A DNA stretch of 64,000 nt from Chryseomicrobium sp. FSL W7-1435 (GTDB lineage Bacteria > Bacillota > Bacilli > Bacillales_A > Planococcaceae), in the NCBI RefSeq assembly GCF_038595005.1, contig NZ_CP151997.1, positions 1,550,001-1,614,000 of the forward strand, in the 5' to 3' direction. The position numbers and the translations under genes were made by a program. The notes under the pieces were generated by a model, which saw nothing but the letters and a program-made list of their open reading frames with translations, was not told the origin of the DNA and did not search any database. The number at the start of each line of letters is the position of its first letter. Position 1 is the first letter of the stretch. This document shows, in pieces, positions 16,584 to 26,891 of this stretch.

Positions 16584-17720
16584 ATGATTCAAGGTATTTA
16601 TATTCACATCCCATTCTGCCACCAGATTTGTAGCTATTGCGACTTCAATAAATTTTATTTTCATAACCAACCGGTTGATGAGTATCTTCAGAGACTCGAT
16701 AAAGAAATGGAGCTGTGGTCCCGTAAAACGGATTTATCTGAAGTGCACACGGTATTTTTAGGGGGAGGCACACCAACCTCATTAAGCCTGCGTCAATTGA
16801 GTCGCTTATTCGATTCAATTGCAACCCATTTTCCTATGCACCAGATCAAAGAATTTACTTCTGAGGCCAATCCCGATGAATTAACGTATGACAAAATGGA
16901 GTTAATGGCAGCACGTGGTGTTAATCGCTTTAGTATTGGTGTCCAAACATTCGATGCAAAACTATTAAAAGTGTTAGGCCGCACCCATTCTACTCATCAT
17001 GTAGAGCGAGTCATCCAACATGCCAATGATTTAAATTTCCCATCTATCAGTATGGATCTCATGTACGGGTTACCAGGGCAGACAATGAAGCAGTGGGAAC
17101 ATTCTTTAAATGAAGCATTCGCTATGCCGATCACACATATTTCAGCCTACTCGTTATTAGTTGAACCTAAAACCATCTTTTATAATTTGATGGCAAAAGG
17201 AAAACTAAAATTACCGACGCAAGACTTAGAAGCCGACATGTATGATGTGTTATTAACGCAAACTGCTAAAGCAGGCTTTGAACAATACGAGATTAGTAAT
17301 TTTGCTAAAAACAACTTGTTTTCAGAACATAACTCCATCTATTGGAGAAACGAAGAGTATCTTGGGCTTGGAGCTGGAGCGCACGGCTATGTTGATGGAG
17401 TGCGTTATTCCAATCACGGGCCGCTCAAAAAGTATATGACGGCGCTTGAGACAGGTACACTGCCTATTATTCATCAAACGGAAGTGACAAAAAAAGAAGC
17501 AATGGAAGAGCAAATGTTTTTAGGACTGCGCATGAACCAAGGCGTTAATCTAAAAAAATTCCAACAACGATTTAGTGAAGATTTAGAGGTTCTTTATCAG
17601 CAAAAAATCACACCACATGTGGAAAAAGGCTTTTTAGAACTAACGCCTGATGCAATTCGTTTAACGAGAAAAGGGCGTTTTATCGGCAATGAAGTGTTCC
17701 AAGATTTTTTACTCGATTAA
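16584..17720 (+). CDS. hemW: HemW-like radical SAM protein (coproporphyrinogen oxidase homologue, heme chaperone family)
   Basis: This radical SAM protein is of the HemN/HemW group. The iron-sulfur motif CHQICSYC (CxxxCxxC) is near residue 14, GGGTPTSL follows, and the C-terminal HemN domain is present. The 378-residue length lacks the N-terminal extension of true HemN, so heme insertion (HemW) is more likely than coproporphyrinogen oxidation. I chose ATG 16584 because MIQGIYIHIPFC matches homologues; the upstream TTG at 16563 overlaps the lepA terminator. The ribosome binding site is weak. It precedes hrcA as in Bacillus. Confidence 0.92.
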   Translation: MIQGIYIHIPFCHQICSYCDFNKFYFHNQPVDEYLQRLDKEMELWSRKTDLSEVHTVFLGGGTPTSLSLRQLSRLFDSIATHFPMHQIKEFTSEANPDELTYDKMELMAARGVNRFSIGVQTFDAKLLKVLGRTHSTHHVERVIQHANDLNFPSISMDLMYGLPGQTMKQWEHSLNEAFAMPITHISAYSLLVEPKTIFYNLMAKGKLKLPTQDLEADMYDVLLTQTAKAGFEQYEISNFAKNNLFSEHNSIYWRNEEYLGLGAGAHGYVDGVRYSNHGPLKKYMTALETGTLPIIHQTEVTKKEAMEEQMFLGLRMNQGVNLKKFQQRFSEDLEVLYQQKITPHVEKGFLELTPDAIRLTRKGRFIGNEVFQDFLLD

Positions 17721-17725
17721 ATTCG

Positions 17726-17754
17726 TTGACAGGATTTTCAACGTTTGATAACTT
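17726..17754 (+). promoter_or_regulatory. SigA promoter of the hrcA operon
   Basis: TTGACA (17726–17731), 17-base spacer, TAACTT (17749–17754). The expected start point lies just upstream of the CIRCE element, so HrcA bound there would block transcription. Confidence 0.8.
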
Positions 17755-17766
17755 TATAGGTGAGTA

Positions 17767-17793
17767 TTAGCACTCTCACAAGACGAGTGCTAA
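17767..17793 (+). promoter_or_regulatory. CIRCE operator
   Basis: TTAGCACTC, nine bases, GAGTGCTAA is a perfect match to the consensus CIRCE inverted repeat. HrcA binds it to repress class I heat-shock genes. It lies 14 bases upstream of the hrcA start codon. Confidence 0.97.
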
Positions 17794-17807
17794 CAGGGGT
17801 GATCAAC

Positions 17808-18839
17808 ATGTTAACGGATAGACAATTATTAATCTTGCAAGTTACTGTCGATGACTTTATCCAAACTGCTCAACCTGTAGGGTCTAGGCAGCTCTCTAAA
17901 AAAGAGGAGATGCCCTATAGTCCAGCAACGATCCGAAATGAAATGGCTGATTTAGAAGACATGGGCTTTTTAGAAAAAACCCATACTTCTTCAGGTCGTG
18001 TGCCCTCTCAAAAAGGCTATCGGTACTATGTAGACAACATGCTGTCTCCTAACCAACTCTCTTCAAGTGAAATTGCAAAATTGCAGTCCGTCTTTGCAGA
18101 ACGGCGCGTTGAATCGGAACAACTGATTCGACAGTCCGCTGAAATTCTAGCAGAACTGACCAATTACACGACAATTTTACTTGGAGATGATGTGCAGCGT
18201 CATCGTGTGCGCAAATTCTCGATGGTACCACTTTCCTCCGAGAATGCTGTGGCTATCATTGTCACTGACAACGGCCACGTGCAAAACAAGTTGGTCAATA
18301 TTCCTGTTGAAGTACGAATGGAAGAATTGGAACGCATGGTGGAAGAAATCAATTCACATGTCGTCGGATCCTATTTGTTCGAACTACCTACTATCTTGCA
18401 GCGTGTCATGCAAAGCTTGATTCACCAATCCCACTCTCGTTTAGTGGAAGTGTTTGAATCTTTGACTGCTCAGGTTGGAAGTGGTTCAGAACAAAAGGTC
18501 ATCTATGGCGGGAAGATGCAGCTATTTAACCAGCCTGAATTCAGTGACTGGCAAAAAGCGCGTAATTTACTTGAATTTATGCACCAGCTTGAAGAACATC
18601 CTCGGCTGATTGTGCCTCACTCAAGTGGGTTATCAATTCGCATTGGTTCTGAGAACGAGATGGATTCAATGGAAGCTTGCAGTATAATCACTGCAACGTA
18701 TTCTTTTGGAGAACAACAAAAAGGCCAGATCGCTATTATTGGACCGACACGAATGGATTATCGTCGGGTCATCTCGTTACTTGATTATGTAACCGGTGAT
18801 ATGTCTGCTGAGCTGGCAAAGATTTTCAATTCCAAATAG
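17808..18839 (+). CDS. hrcA: Heat-inducible transcription repressor HrcA
   Basis: HrcA is the repressor of the class I heat-shock regulon. An N-terminal winged helix (ATIRNEMADLEDMGFLEKTHTSSGRVPS) is followed by a GAF-like dimerisation domain. The start is ATG 17808 with AGGGGTGATC upstream; the open frame back to 17760 runs through CIRCE and is not coding. The 343-residue length is normal. It is autoregulated through CIRCE and leads hrcA-grpE-dnaK. Confidence 0.97.
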   Translation: MLTDRQLLILQVTVDDFIQTAQPVGSRQLSKKEEMPYSPATIRNEMADLEDMGFLEKTHTSSGRVPSQKGYRYYVDNMLSPNQLSSSEIAKLQSVFAERRVESEQLIRQSAEILAELTNYTTILLGDDVQRHRVRKFSMVPLSSENAVAIIVTDNGHVQNKLVNIPVEVRMEELERMVEEINSHVVGSYLFELPTILQRVMQSLIHQSHSRLVEVFESLTAQVGSGSEQKVIYGGKMQLFNQPEFSDWQKARNLLEFMHQLEEHPRLIVPHSSGLSIRIGSENEMDSMEACSIITATYSFGEQQKGQIAIIGPTRMDYRRVISLLDYVTGDMSAELAKIFNSK

Positions 18840-18851
18840 AAGGGCTTTGTG

Positions 18852-19418
18852 ATGATGACTGAAGAAAACAAACAAACTGTAGAACAACATGATGAAGATT
18901 CAAAAGTAGTATACACTGAAGCCACTGCTGTTGAGGTGGACCAACAACAAGAAACTGCTCCGGAACAATTATCAGAGCTTGAACTAGTGCAAGCTAAATT
19001 AGATGAGCAGGAGAACAGCTATTTGCGCCTCCGTGCTGATTTTGATAATTACCGCCGTCGCGTTCAAAAAGATACAGAAGCTGCTTCAAAATTCCGCGCA
19101 CAATCTCTGGTGACAGATTTATTACCTGTCTTAGACAACTTTGAGCGCGCCATTGATACGAATCCTCAAACTGAAGAAGCGCAAACCTTGTTAAAAGGTG
19201 TAGAGATGGTTTACCGCAGTTTGAAAACAGCTTTAGATTCAGAAGGCGTTCGCGAAATAGCGCCTGATGGAGATACATTTGATCCTAACTTCCATCAAGC
19301 TGTCATACAAGAAGCTTCTGAAGAACATGCTTCTGGCACGGTGATTCAAACCCTTCAAAAAGGGTATCAATTGAAAGATCGTGTGATTCGACCAGCGATG
19401 GTGAAAGTCAGCGAATAA
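18852..19418 (+). CDS. grpE: Nucleotide exchange factor GrpE
   Basis: GrpE releases ADP from DnaK. The N-terminus is acidic and low complexity, then a long coiled coil ([28 protein letters not shown]) and the beta-wing domain ([24 protein letters not shown]). The start is one of three tandem codons, GTG 18849, ATG 18852 and ATG 18855; 18852 gives seven-base spacing from AAGGG. It follows hrcA by 12 bases and is cotranscribed under CIRCE control. Confidence 0.96.
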   Translation: MMTEENKQTVEQHDEDSKVVYTEATAVEVDQQQETAPEQLSELELVQAKLDEQENSYLRLRADFDNYRRRVQKDTEAASKFRAQSLVTDLLPVLDNFERAIDTNPQTEEAQTLLKGVEMVYRSLKTALDSEGVREIAPDGDTFDPNFHQAVIQEASEEHASGTVIQTLQKGYQLKDRVIRPAMVKVSE

Positions 19419-19445
19419 CGTTACCTTATATCTCAAATCGTTTAG

Positions 19446-21281
<1,836 letters not shown>

Positions 21282-21293
21282 GATTTGTCATGG

Positions 21294-21326
21294 AAAAGTC
21301 AAAGGCACCATGTCTTTGGCTTTTTC
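21294..21326 (+). terminator. Hairpin between dnaK and dnaJ
   Basis: GTCAAAG pairs with CTTTGGC, with A-rich and T-rich flanks extending the stem, followed by TTTTTC. It ends the hrcA-grpE-dnaK transcript, possibly incompletely. Confidence 0.7.
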
Positions 21327-21340
21327 TATGTCAGTCAAAC

Positions 21341-21349
21341 ATGATACAA
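21341..21349 (+). promoter_or_regulatory. Extended -10 promoter of dnaJ
   Basis: TGATACAAT is an extended -10 (TGnTACAAT) located 27 bases before dnaJ, immediately after the dnaK terminator. No CIRCE is seen here, so dnaJ-prmA-rsmE-mtaB may be expressed constitutively as well as by read-through. Confidence 0.55.
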
Positions 21350-21375
21350 TAGTAGAGTTGTGAGGAGAGTGAATC

Positions 21376-22497
21376 ATGGAGAAACGAGATTATTACGAGG
21401 TGCTAGGCGTTTCGAAAACCGCCTCGCAAGATGAAATTAAAAAAGCGTATCGCAAACTATCAAAACAATTCCATCCAGATATCAATAAAGAAGCTGGAGC
21501 AGACGGTAAATTCAAAGAGATTTCTGAGGCTTATGAAACGCTCAGCGACCAAGAAAAACGCGCAAACTATGATCAATTTGGTCATGCAGGTCCTCAAGGA
21601 TTTGGTGGCGGATTCTCAGGTGGCGACGGTTTTGGCTTTGAAGACATCTTCAGTTCGTTCTTTGGCGGAGGCGGTGGGAATCGCAGACGTGATCCAAACG
21701 CTCCACGTAAAGGGAATGACTTGCAGTATTCAATGACGATCGAATTCGAAGAAGCTGTATTCGGTAAAGAAAAAGAAATCGAAATTTCTAAAGATGAGAT
21801 ATGTGATACATGTGATGGCAGTGGTGCCAAAGCGGGTTCTACACCAATCAAATGTACAACTTGTCAAGGTCATGGACAAGTGAACATCACGCAAGATACA
21901 CCATTCGGACGCGTTCAAACGAAGCGCACATGTCCTGTCTGTGAAGGTACTGGTAAAGAAATTAAAGAAAAGTGCCCAACTTGTTCAGGTAAAGGCAGAG
22001 TGACTAAACGTAAAAAAATCAAAGTTACGATTCCAGCTGGTGTAGATGATGGTCAACAATTACGTGTTTCTGGTCAAGGTGAGCCGGGAGTCAACGGCGG
22101 TCCAGCAGGAGATTTATATGTAGTGTTCCGCGTGAAGTCAGATGCTCGTTTTGAGCGAGATGGGGACGATATCTACTATTCATTACCTTTAACATTTGCA
22201 CAAGCAGCACTTGGTGATGAAGTGGAAATACCGACTGTCCAAGGAAAAGTGAAGTTGAAGATTCCTTCCGGAACACAATCAGCTACTAAGTTCCGTTTAA
22301 AAGGTAAAGGTGTAAAAAATGTGCACGGTTATGGTGTTGGTGATCAACACGTCATCGTAAAAGTAATGACACCAAAAAAACTTACCGAGAAACAAAAACA
22401 ATTACTGCGTGAATTTGCAGAAATAAGTGGTGATATTCCTGAAGAACAAGGAAGTTCCCTTTTTGACAAGATTCGAAATAAAATCAAAGGTGAATAA
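21376..22497 (+). CDS. dnaJ: Chaperone DnaJ (Hsp40)
   Basis: DnaJ is the co-chaperone that stimulates the DnaK ATPase. The J-domain carries HPD within [10 protein letters not shown], followed by a Gly/Phe-rich linker, four CxxCxGxG zinc repeats ([32 protein letters not shown]) and two C-terminal beta domains. It is 373 residues. TGAGGAGAG provides the ribosome binding site. prmA follows after 15 bases. Confidence 0.98.
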   Translation: MEKRDYYEVLGVSKTASQDEIKKAYRKLSKQFHPDINKEAGADGKFKEISEAYETLSDQEKRANYDQFGHAGPQGFGGGFSGGDGFGFEDIFSSFFGGGGGNRRRDPNAPRKGNDLQYSMTIEFEEAVFGKEKEIEISKDEICDTCDGSGAKAGSTPIKCTTCQGHGQVNITQDTPFGRVQTKRTCPVCEGTGKEIKEKCPTCSGKGRVTKRKKIKVTIPAGVDDGQQLRVSGQGEPGVNGGPAGDLYVVFRVKSDARFERDGDDIYYSLPLTFAQAALGDEVEIPTVQGKVKLKIPSGTQSATKFRLKGKGVKNVHGYGVGDQHVIVKVMTPKKLTEKQKQLLREFAEISGDIPEEQGSSLFDKIRNKIKGE

Positions 22498-22512
22498 AGG
22501 AGTGAGTCGCAA

Positions 22513-23451
22513 GTGAAATGGATGGAATTGTCGGTCATCACAACCAATGAGGCAGTAGAACCGATCAGCAATATTTTACACGAAGCTGGGGCAAGTGGCG
22601 TCGTCATCGAAGATTCTCAGGAACTGGACAAAGAACGTGAGGACCAGTTTGGAGAGATGTACGAATTGAACCCACTGGACTTTCCAACGACAGGCGTTCG
22701 TGTGAAAGCCTATCTATCAGCGACAAGTTTTATTTATGAAACAGTTGAAGAAATTAAGCTTGCGATTGCAAACCTCCGCACTTTTGATATTTCTATTGGA
22801 GAGGGTACTGTCACTTTGCATGAAGTCGATGAAGAAGACTGGGCTACAGCATGGAAACAGTATTATCATCCAGTAAAAATTTCAAACCGTTTTACAATTG
22901 TCCCTACGTGGGAAGAGTATACACCGGTTCAATCAGATGAATTGATCATTGAGTTAGATCCTGGGATGGCATTTGGTACGGGTACTCACCCGACAACAGT
23001 GTTGTGTTTGCAGGCACTTGAAAAGCATGTGCAACCAGGAGACTCCGTGATTGACGTGGGAACTGGCTCTGGCGTATTGGCTATCGGCGCAGCATTATTA
23101 GGTGCTCAACATGTCCATGCACTGGATTTAGATGAAGTCGCGGTTAGAGCAGCTACTGAAAACGTCGAATTGAATAATGTGCAACACACAGTCCGAACTG
23201 TGCATGGCAATTTACTAGACTCTGTCGAATCTCAAGCAGATGTGGTAGTGGCGAATATTCTTGCAGATATTATTTTGTCATTCACTGCAGATGCTTACCA
23301 AATGGTAAAACCAGGTGGTGTGTATATTACGTCGGGAATTATAGGAGCTCGTAAAGATGATGTGAAGCAGGGTCTTCAAGCAGCCGGTTTTACAATCGAA
23401 GAAGTGATGATGATGGAAGACTGGGTTGCGATTAGTGCTCGTAAACAGTAG
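22513..23451 (+). CDS. prmA: Ribosomal protein L11 methyltransferase
   Basis: PrmA methylates lysines and the N-terminus of ribosomal protein uL11. An N-terminal substrate-recognition domain is followed by a class I methyltransferase with [26 protein letters not shown] and the NILADII motif (NPPY-like). The start is GTG 22513 with AAAGGAGTGAG upstream. It is 312 residues and sits in the dnaJ-prmA-rsmE-mtaB unit. Confidence 0.95.
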   Translation: MKWMELSVITTNEAVEPISNILHEAGASGVVIEDSQELDKEREDQFGEMYELNPLDFPTTGVRVKAYLSATSFIYETVEEIKLAIANLRTFDISIGEGTVTLHEVDEEDWATAWKQYYHPVKISNRFTIVPTWEEYTPVQSDELIIELDPGMAFGTGTHPTTVLCLQALEKHVQPGDSVIDVGTGSGVLAIGAALLGAQHVHALDLDEVAVRAATENVELNNVQHTVRTVHGNLLDSVESQADVVVANILADIILSFTADAYQMVKPGGVYITSGIIGARKDDVKQGLQAAGFTIEEVMMMEDWVAISARKQ

Positions 23452-23463
23452 GAGGTAGCCACA

Positions 23464-24198
23464 ATGCAACGATATTTTGTAGAGGTTGTGAATTTTCCTC
23501 ATGCCACTATCACGGGTGAAGATGCTCGTCATATCCAACGAGTCATGCGTATGAAGGAGAAGCAACAGCTGATTGTAGTCTCCCAGCAACAAGCGTATAG
23601 TGCCGAAATCACTCAATTAGATGAACAATCTGTTGAAGTGTTGATAGGGGAAAAACTCGAGAGGTCCGTTGAGCTTCCCGTTCATGTCACGATTGCATGT
23701 GGCCTTCCAAAAGGGGACAAATTAGACCTAGTCATTCAAAAAGCGACAGAGCTTGGAATGGCTGGGTTTATTCCTTTTGAAGCAGAGCGTTCAATTGTGA
23801 AATGGGAGCCTAAAAAATGGGCAAAAAAGCAAGAACGGTTTGAAAAAATAGCAAAAGAAGCAGCAGAACAAAGTCACCGCACCGTGATTCCCACCATCGC
23901 AGATATACATACATTAAAGAACTTAGTTGAAAAAGCTAAAGGCTTCGACACAATTCTGATCTGTGATGAAGAAGAAGCGAAGAAAAGCGACCGGATTCGC
24001 TTTGCAGACCATATTAAAAACGTGTATCATAATAAAACAATACTAGTAGTTTTTGGTCCTGAAGGTGGTTTGACACGTTCGGAAGTAGAGCACTTAGTTG
24101 AGATAGGGGGCAAGGCTGTCACGCTCGGTCCTCGTATTTTACGAGCAGAAACAGCGCCGCTCTATGCTCTTGCTGCAATTTCCTATGAATTTGAATGA
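23464..24198 (+). CDS. rsmE: 16S rRNA m3U1498 methyltransferase RsmE
   Basis: RsmE methylates U1498 of 16S rRNA and belongs to the SPOUT (trefoil-knot) class. An N-terminal PUA-like domain includes HIQRVMRMK; the knot motifs are VFGPEGGLTRSEVEHL and LGPRILRAETAPLYALAAI. AGTAGGAGGTAG precedes the ATG. Its stop codon overlaps the open frame of mtaB, and the gene order is the same as in Bacillus. Confidence 0.95.
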   Translation: MQRYFVEVVNFPHATITGEDARHIQRVMRMKEKQQLIVVSQQQAYSAEITQLDEQSVEVLIGEKLERSVELPVHVTIACGLPKGDKLDLVIQKATELGMAGFIPFEAERSIVKWEPKKWAKKQERFEKIAKEAAEQSHRTVIPTIADIHTLKNLVEKAKGFDTILICDEEEAKKSDRIRFADHIKNVYHNKTILVVFGPEGGLTRSEVEHLVEIGGKAVTLGPRILRAETAPLYALAAISYEFE

Positions 24199-24212
24199 AA
24201 GAGGTGGCTAGT

Positions 24213-25553
24213 ATGGCTTCAGTAGCTTTCCATACCCTTGGTTGTAAAGTAAACCACTATGAAACCGAAGCGATTTGGCAACTGTTTAAAGAGCAAAATT
24301 ATGAGCGTACTGAATTTGAAAAGAAATCAGATGTCTACGTGATTAATACATGCACAGTGACAAATACCGGAGATAAAAAAAGTCGCCAAGTCATCCGTCG
24401 CGCTATTCGTCAAAATCCTGATGCGGTTATTTGTGTCACGGGTTGCTATGCGCAGACATCACCAGGTGAAATAATGGCAATTCCAGGCGTTGACATAGTA
24501 GTAGGTACTCAAGATAGACGCAAAATGCTCGACTACATTGAACAATACAAAGTAGAGCGTCAGCCGATAAATGCAGTAGGCAATATTATGAAAAATAGAG
24601 TGTATGAAGAGTTGGATGTGCCGAACTTTACAGATCGCACACGAGCGTCTTTAAAAATTCAAGAAGGCTGCAACAACTTCTGCACATTTTGTATTATCCC
24701 GTGGGCTCGAGGCTTGATGCGTTCACGAGACCCTCAAGAAGTTGTTCATCAAGCGCAGCAATTGGTGGCTGCTGGCTATAAGGAAATTGTATTGACGGGT
24801 ATTCATACAGGAGGCTATGGGGAAGATTTGAAAGACTACAATCTCGCTCAACTTCTTCGTGATTTGGAAACTCAAGTGCCAGGACTTAAACGTCTGCGCA
24901 TCAGTTCAATTGAAGCCAGCCAGCTGACAGATGAAGTGATTGAAGTTCTAAAACAATCCTCAATCGTCGTCCGTCATCTTCATATACCTATCCAGTCAGG
25001 ATCAGATACAGTGCTCAAACGTATGCGTCGTAAATACACGATGGCTTTCTTTGCGGATCGTCTTGTGCAACTTCGTAAAGCGTTACCAGATCTTGCAATT
25101 ACGTCGGATGTAATTGTAGGGTTTCCTGGGGAAACTGAGCAAGAGTTCATGGAAACTTATGAGTTTATCCGAACACATCGTTTCTCAGAGCTTCACGTAT
25201 TCCCTTATTCGAAACGAACTGGGACACCAGCAGCTCGTATGGATGACCAGGTCGATGAGGAAATTAAGAACGACCGTGTACATCGTCTCATCACATTGAA
25301 CGATCAGCTAGCAAAAGAGTATGCTTCAAGCTATGAAAACGAAGTGCTTGAAATCATTCCCGAGGAACGCTATCAAGTTGATGGACCAGGTGATTTTGTC
25401 GTAGGTTATACTGATAACTATTTAAAAGTTATCATTCCAGGTACAGAAGAATTAATCGGTCAATTGGTAAAAGTGAAAGTCACTAAAGCTGGATATCCCT
25501 ATAATGATGGACAGTTTGTCCGTGTCTTGGAAGACAATTTCGTTACAGTTTAA
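24213..25553 (+). CDS. mtaB: tRNA t6A37 methylthiotransferase MtaB
   Basis: MtaB converts t6A37 to ms2t6A37 in ANN-decoding tRNAs. The N-terminal UPF0004 domain has HTLGCKVNHYE and further cysteines in NTCTV and CVTGCYAQ; the radical SAM cluster is CNNFCTFC; a TRAM domain closes the protein. It corresponds to B. subtilis YqeV. ATG 24213 follows AAAGAGGTGG at about six bases; the frame from 24195 begins inside the rsmE stop region and has no site. Confidence 0.95.
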   Translation: MASVAFHTLGCKVNHYETEAIWQLFKEQNYERTEFEKKSDVYVINTCTVTNTGDKKSRQVIRRAIRQNPDAVICVTGCYAQTSPGEIMAIPGVDIVVGTQDRRKMLDYIEQYKVERQPINAVGNIMKNRVYEELDVPNFTDRTRASLKIQEGCNNFCTFCIIPWARGLMRSRDPQEVVHQAQQLVAAGYKEIVLTGIHTGGYGEDLKDYNLAQLLRDLETQVPGLKRLRISSIEASQLTDEVIEVLKQSSIVVRHLHIPIQSGSDTVLKRMRRKYTMAFFADRLVQLRKALPDLAITSDVIVGFPGETEQEFMETYEFIRTHRFSELHVFPYSKRTGTPAARMDDQVDEEIKNDRVHRLITLNDQLAKEYASSYENEVLEIIPEERYQVDGPGDFVVGYTDNYLKVIIPGTEELIGQLVKVKVTKAGYPYNDGQFVRVLEDNFVTV

Positions 25554-25566
25554 TAACGATTTAATG

Positions 25567-25596
25567 CGCCTCTTCTCAAAGGAAGGGGCGTTTTCT
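25567..25596 (+). terminator. Hairpin terminator of mtaB
   Basis: CGCCTCTT and AAGGGGCG pair over 8 bp (one G-U) around an 8-base loop, followed by TTTTCT. It ends the dnaJ-prmA-rsmE-mtaB unit. Confidence 0.6.
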
Positions 25597-25603
25597 CAGT
25601 TGC

Positions 25604-25632
25604 TTGCATTTCCCAGTTAAATTGCTTATGAT
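25604..25632 (+). promoter_or_regulatory. SigA-type promoter of deoC
   Basis: TTGCAT, 17 bases, TATGAT. It is located 40 bases upstream of the deoC ATG. Confidence 0.6.
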
Positions 25633-25671
25633 GAAGAGGTACGTACATCTCATTTGAAGGAGTGTTAGTAG

Positions 25672-26343
25672 ATGAAAAAATCCACTGCATCTTATATTGA
25701 TCATACATTACTAAAACCTGAAGCAACGCAATCACAAGTAGAAGTACTTTGCCAAGAAGCAGCAAAATATGAATTTGCTTCAGTTTGTGTAAATCCTACA
25801 TGGGTAGCATTCGCGGCAGAACAACTAAAAGATAGCCCTGTAAAAGTTTGTACAGTTATTGGGTTCCCACTTGGAGCTTCTACATCAGATACAAAATCAT
25901 TCGAAACAAAAGATGCCATTGCAAAAGGCGCTACTGAAATCGATATGGTACTAAATGTCGGCGCTTTAAAATCCGGTTTGAATGAGGAAGTACAAAAAGA
26001 CATCGAAGCAGTTGTTGAAGCTGCTAAAGGAAAAGCAATCGTGAAAGTAATTTTGGAAACATGCTTGCTGACTAAAGATGAAATCGTACTTGCTTCTCAA
26101 CTGTCGAAAAATGCTGGAGCTGACTTTGTGAAGACATCTACAGGATTCTCAACAGGTGGCGCTACTGCAGAAGACGTGGCACTTATGAAAAAAACAGTGG
26201 GTGACGATCTTGAAGTAAAAGCTTCTGGTGGAGTTCGCAGCATTGAAGATTTTAATGCAATGGTAGAAGCGGGAGCAACGCGTATTGGCGCAAGTTCTGG
26301 CGTGTTAATTATGGAAGGCCAAAAGAGCGATTCTGACTACTAA
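25672..26343 (+). CDS. deoC: Deoxyribose-phosphate aldolase
   Basis: DeoC cleaves 2-deoxyribose 5-phosphate to acetaldehyde and glyceraldehyde 3-phosphate in deoxynucleoside catabolism. The class I aldolase features are [10 protein letters not shown] at the N-terminus, [10 protein letters not shown], the Schiff-base lysine in [12 protein letters not shown], and VKASGGVRS. The length of 223 is typical. GAAGGAG precedes the ATG. It is monocistronic here, between mtaB and rpsU, where B. subtilis has yqeW, so it looks locally inserted by rearrangement. Confidence 0.96.
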   Translation: MKKSTASYIDHTLLKPEATQSQVEVLCQEAAKYEFASVCVNPTWVAFAAEQLKDSPVKVCTVIGFPLGASTSDTKSFETKDAIAKGATEIDMVLNVGALKSGLNEEVQKDIEAVVEAAKGKAIVKVILETCLLTKDEIVLASQLSKNAGADFVKTSTGFSTGGATAEDVALMKKTVGDDLEVKASGGVRSIEDFNAMVEAGATRIGASSGVLIMEGQKSDSDY

Positions 26344-26359
26344 TATTTCATTGCAGTAG

Positions 26360-26388
26360 TTGACGTTTCTTTGCGGATACGCTATAAT
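26360..26388 (+). promoter_or_regulatory. Strong SigA promoter of rpsU
   Basis: TTGACG, 17 bases, TATAAT: only one mismatch to consensus, as expected for a ribosomal protein gene. Confidence 0.85.
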
Positions 26389-26451
26389 TTTTAGGTAACA
26401 TAACTTTACTGTTATGTGCTTTGATGTGTGTTCGGAGGGAGGGAAAGAGAG

Positions 26452-26625
26452 ATGTCAAAAACTGTCGTTCGCAAAAACGAATCGCTTGAGGATGCTCTTC
26501 GACGCTTCAAACGTACTGTTTCTAAAAGCGGTACAATTCAAGAGGTACGAAAGCGCGAGTTTTATGAAAAACCAAGCGTAAAACGTAAAAAGAAATCAGA
26601 AGCTGCGCGTAAACGTAAGTGGTAA
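26452..26625 (+). CDS. rpsU: Small ribosomal subunit protein bS21
   Basis: bS21 is a small basic 30S protein that helps initiation. The sequence [20 protein letters not shown] through SEAARKRKW gives 57 residues, the usual length. ATG 26452 has a GGAGGGAGGG-rich site upstream; the frame from 26428 is leader. A strong promoter and a perfect terminator make it a single-gene unit. The yqeY gene that normally follows rpsU is absent. Confidence 0.96.
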   Translation: MSKTVVRKNESLEDALRRFKRTVSKSGTIQEVRKREFYEKPSVKRKKKSEAARKRKW

Positions 26626-26677
26626 TCTTCCCGATGCATCCCTGCGTTACTAACACTTGATGATTAAATCGAACACA

Positions 26678-26715
26678 AACCCGTAAGTTCCAATTGGAAC
26701 TTGCGGGTTTTTTAT
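26678..26715 (+). terminator. Hairpin terminator of rpsU
   Basis: A 16-bp near-perfect palindrome (AACCCGtAAGTTCCAA / TTGGAACTTgCGGGTT) followed by TTTTTTA. It is one of the strongest terminators in the window. Confidence 0.9.
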
Positions 26716-26746
26716 AGTCTTATAGATTCTTTCTATATCAAATAAC

Positions 26747-26799
26747 AAAAGAAATTATAAAGATAAGTCACAAAATAGACGTAGTTTATATAATTTCTT
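26747..26799. repeat. Long AT-rich inverted repeat upstream of nfeD
   Basis: AAGAAATTATAAA and TTTATATAATTTCTT form an imperfect inverted repeat with a two-base bulge around a loop of roughly 23 bases. It lies between the rpsU terminator and the SigW promoter. It lacks GC content and a T-tract, so it is not a normal terminator. The remaining 26716–26829 sequence is AT-rich with no gene. Confidence 0.45.
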
Positions 26800-26829
26800 G
26801 GTTATACAATCAAAAAACATGCAGACAAC

Positions 26830-26855
26830 TGAAACTTTTCGTTATGATGAACGTA
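26830..26855 (+). promoter_or_regulatory. SigW promoter of nfeD-floA
   Basis: TGAAAC, 16 bases, CGTA matches the ECF sigma factor SigW consensus exactly. The B. subtilis yqeZ-yqfA-yqfB operon is a known SigW target, so the match in the same place is strong evidence. Confidence 0.88.
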
Positions 26856-26891
26856 GAACAAGGAGACAGATAATGAAAGTGGGGTGAAAAG

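Noticed and set aside
17760-17807. Longer HrcA starting upstream
   Set aside because: The extension is read through the CIRCE operator and is not similar to any HrcA N-terminus; the ribosome site fits ATG 17808.
23278-23616. Minus-strand frame of 112 codons across the prmA/rsmE junction
   Set aside because: It is antisense to two well-supported genes and has no start context.
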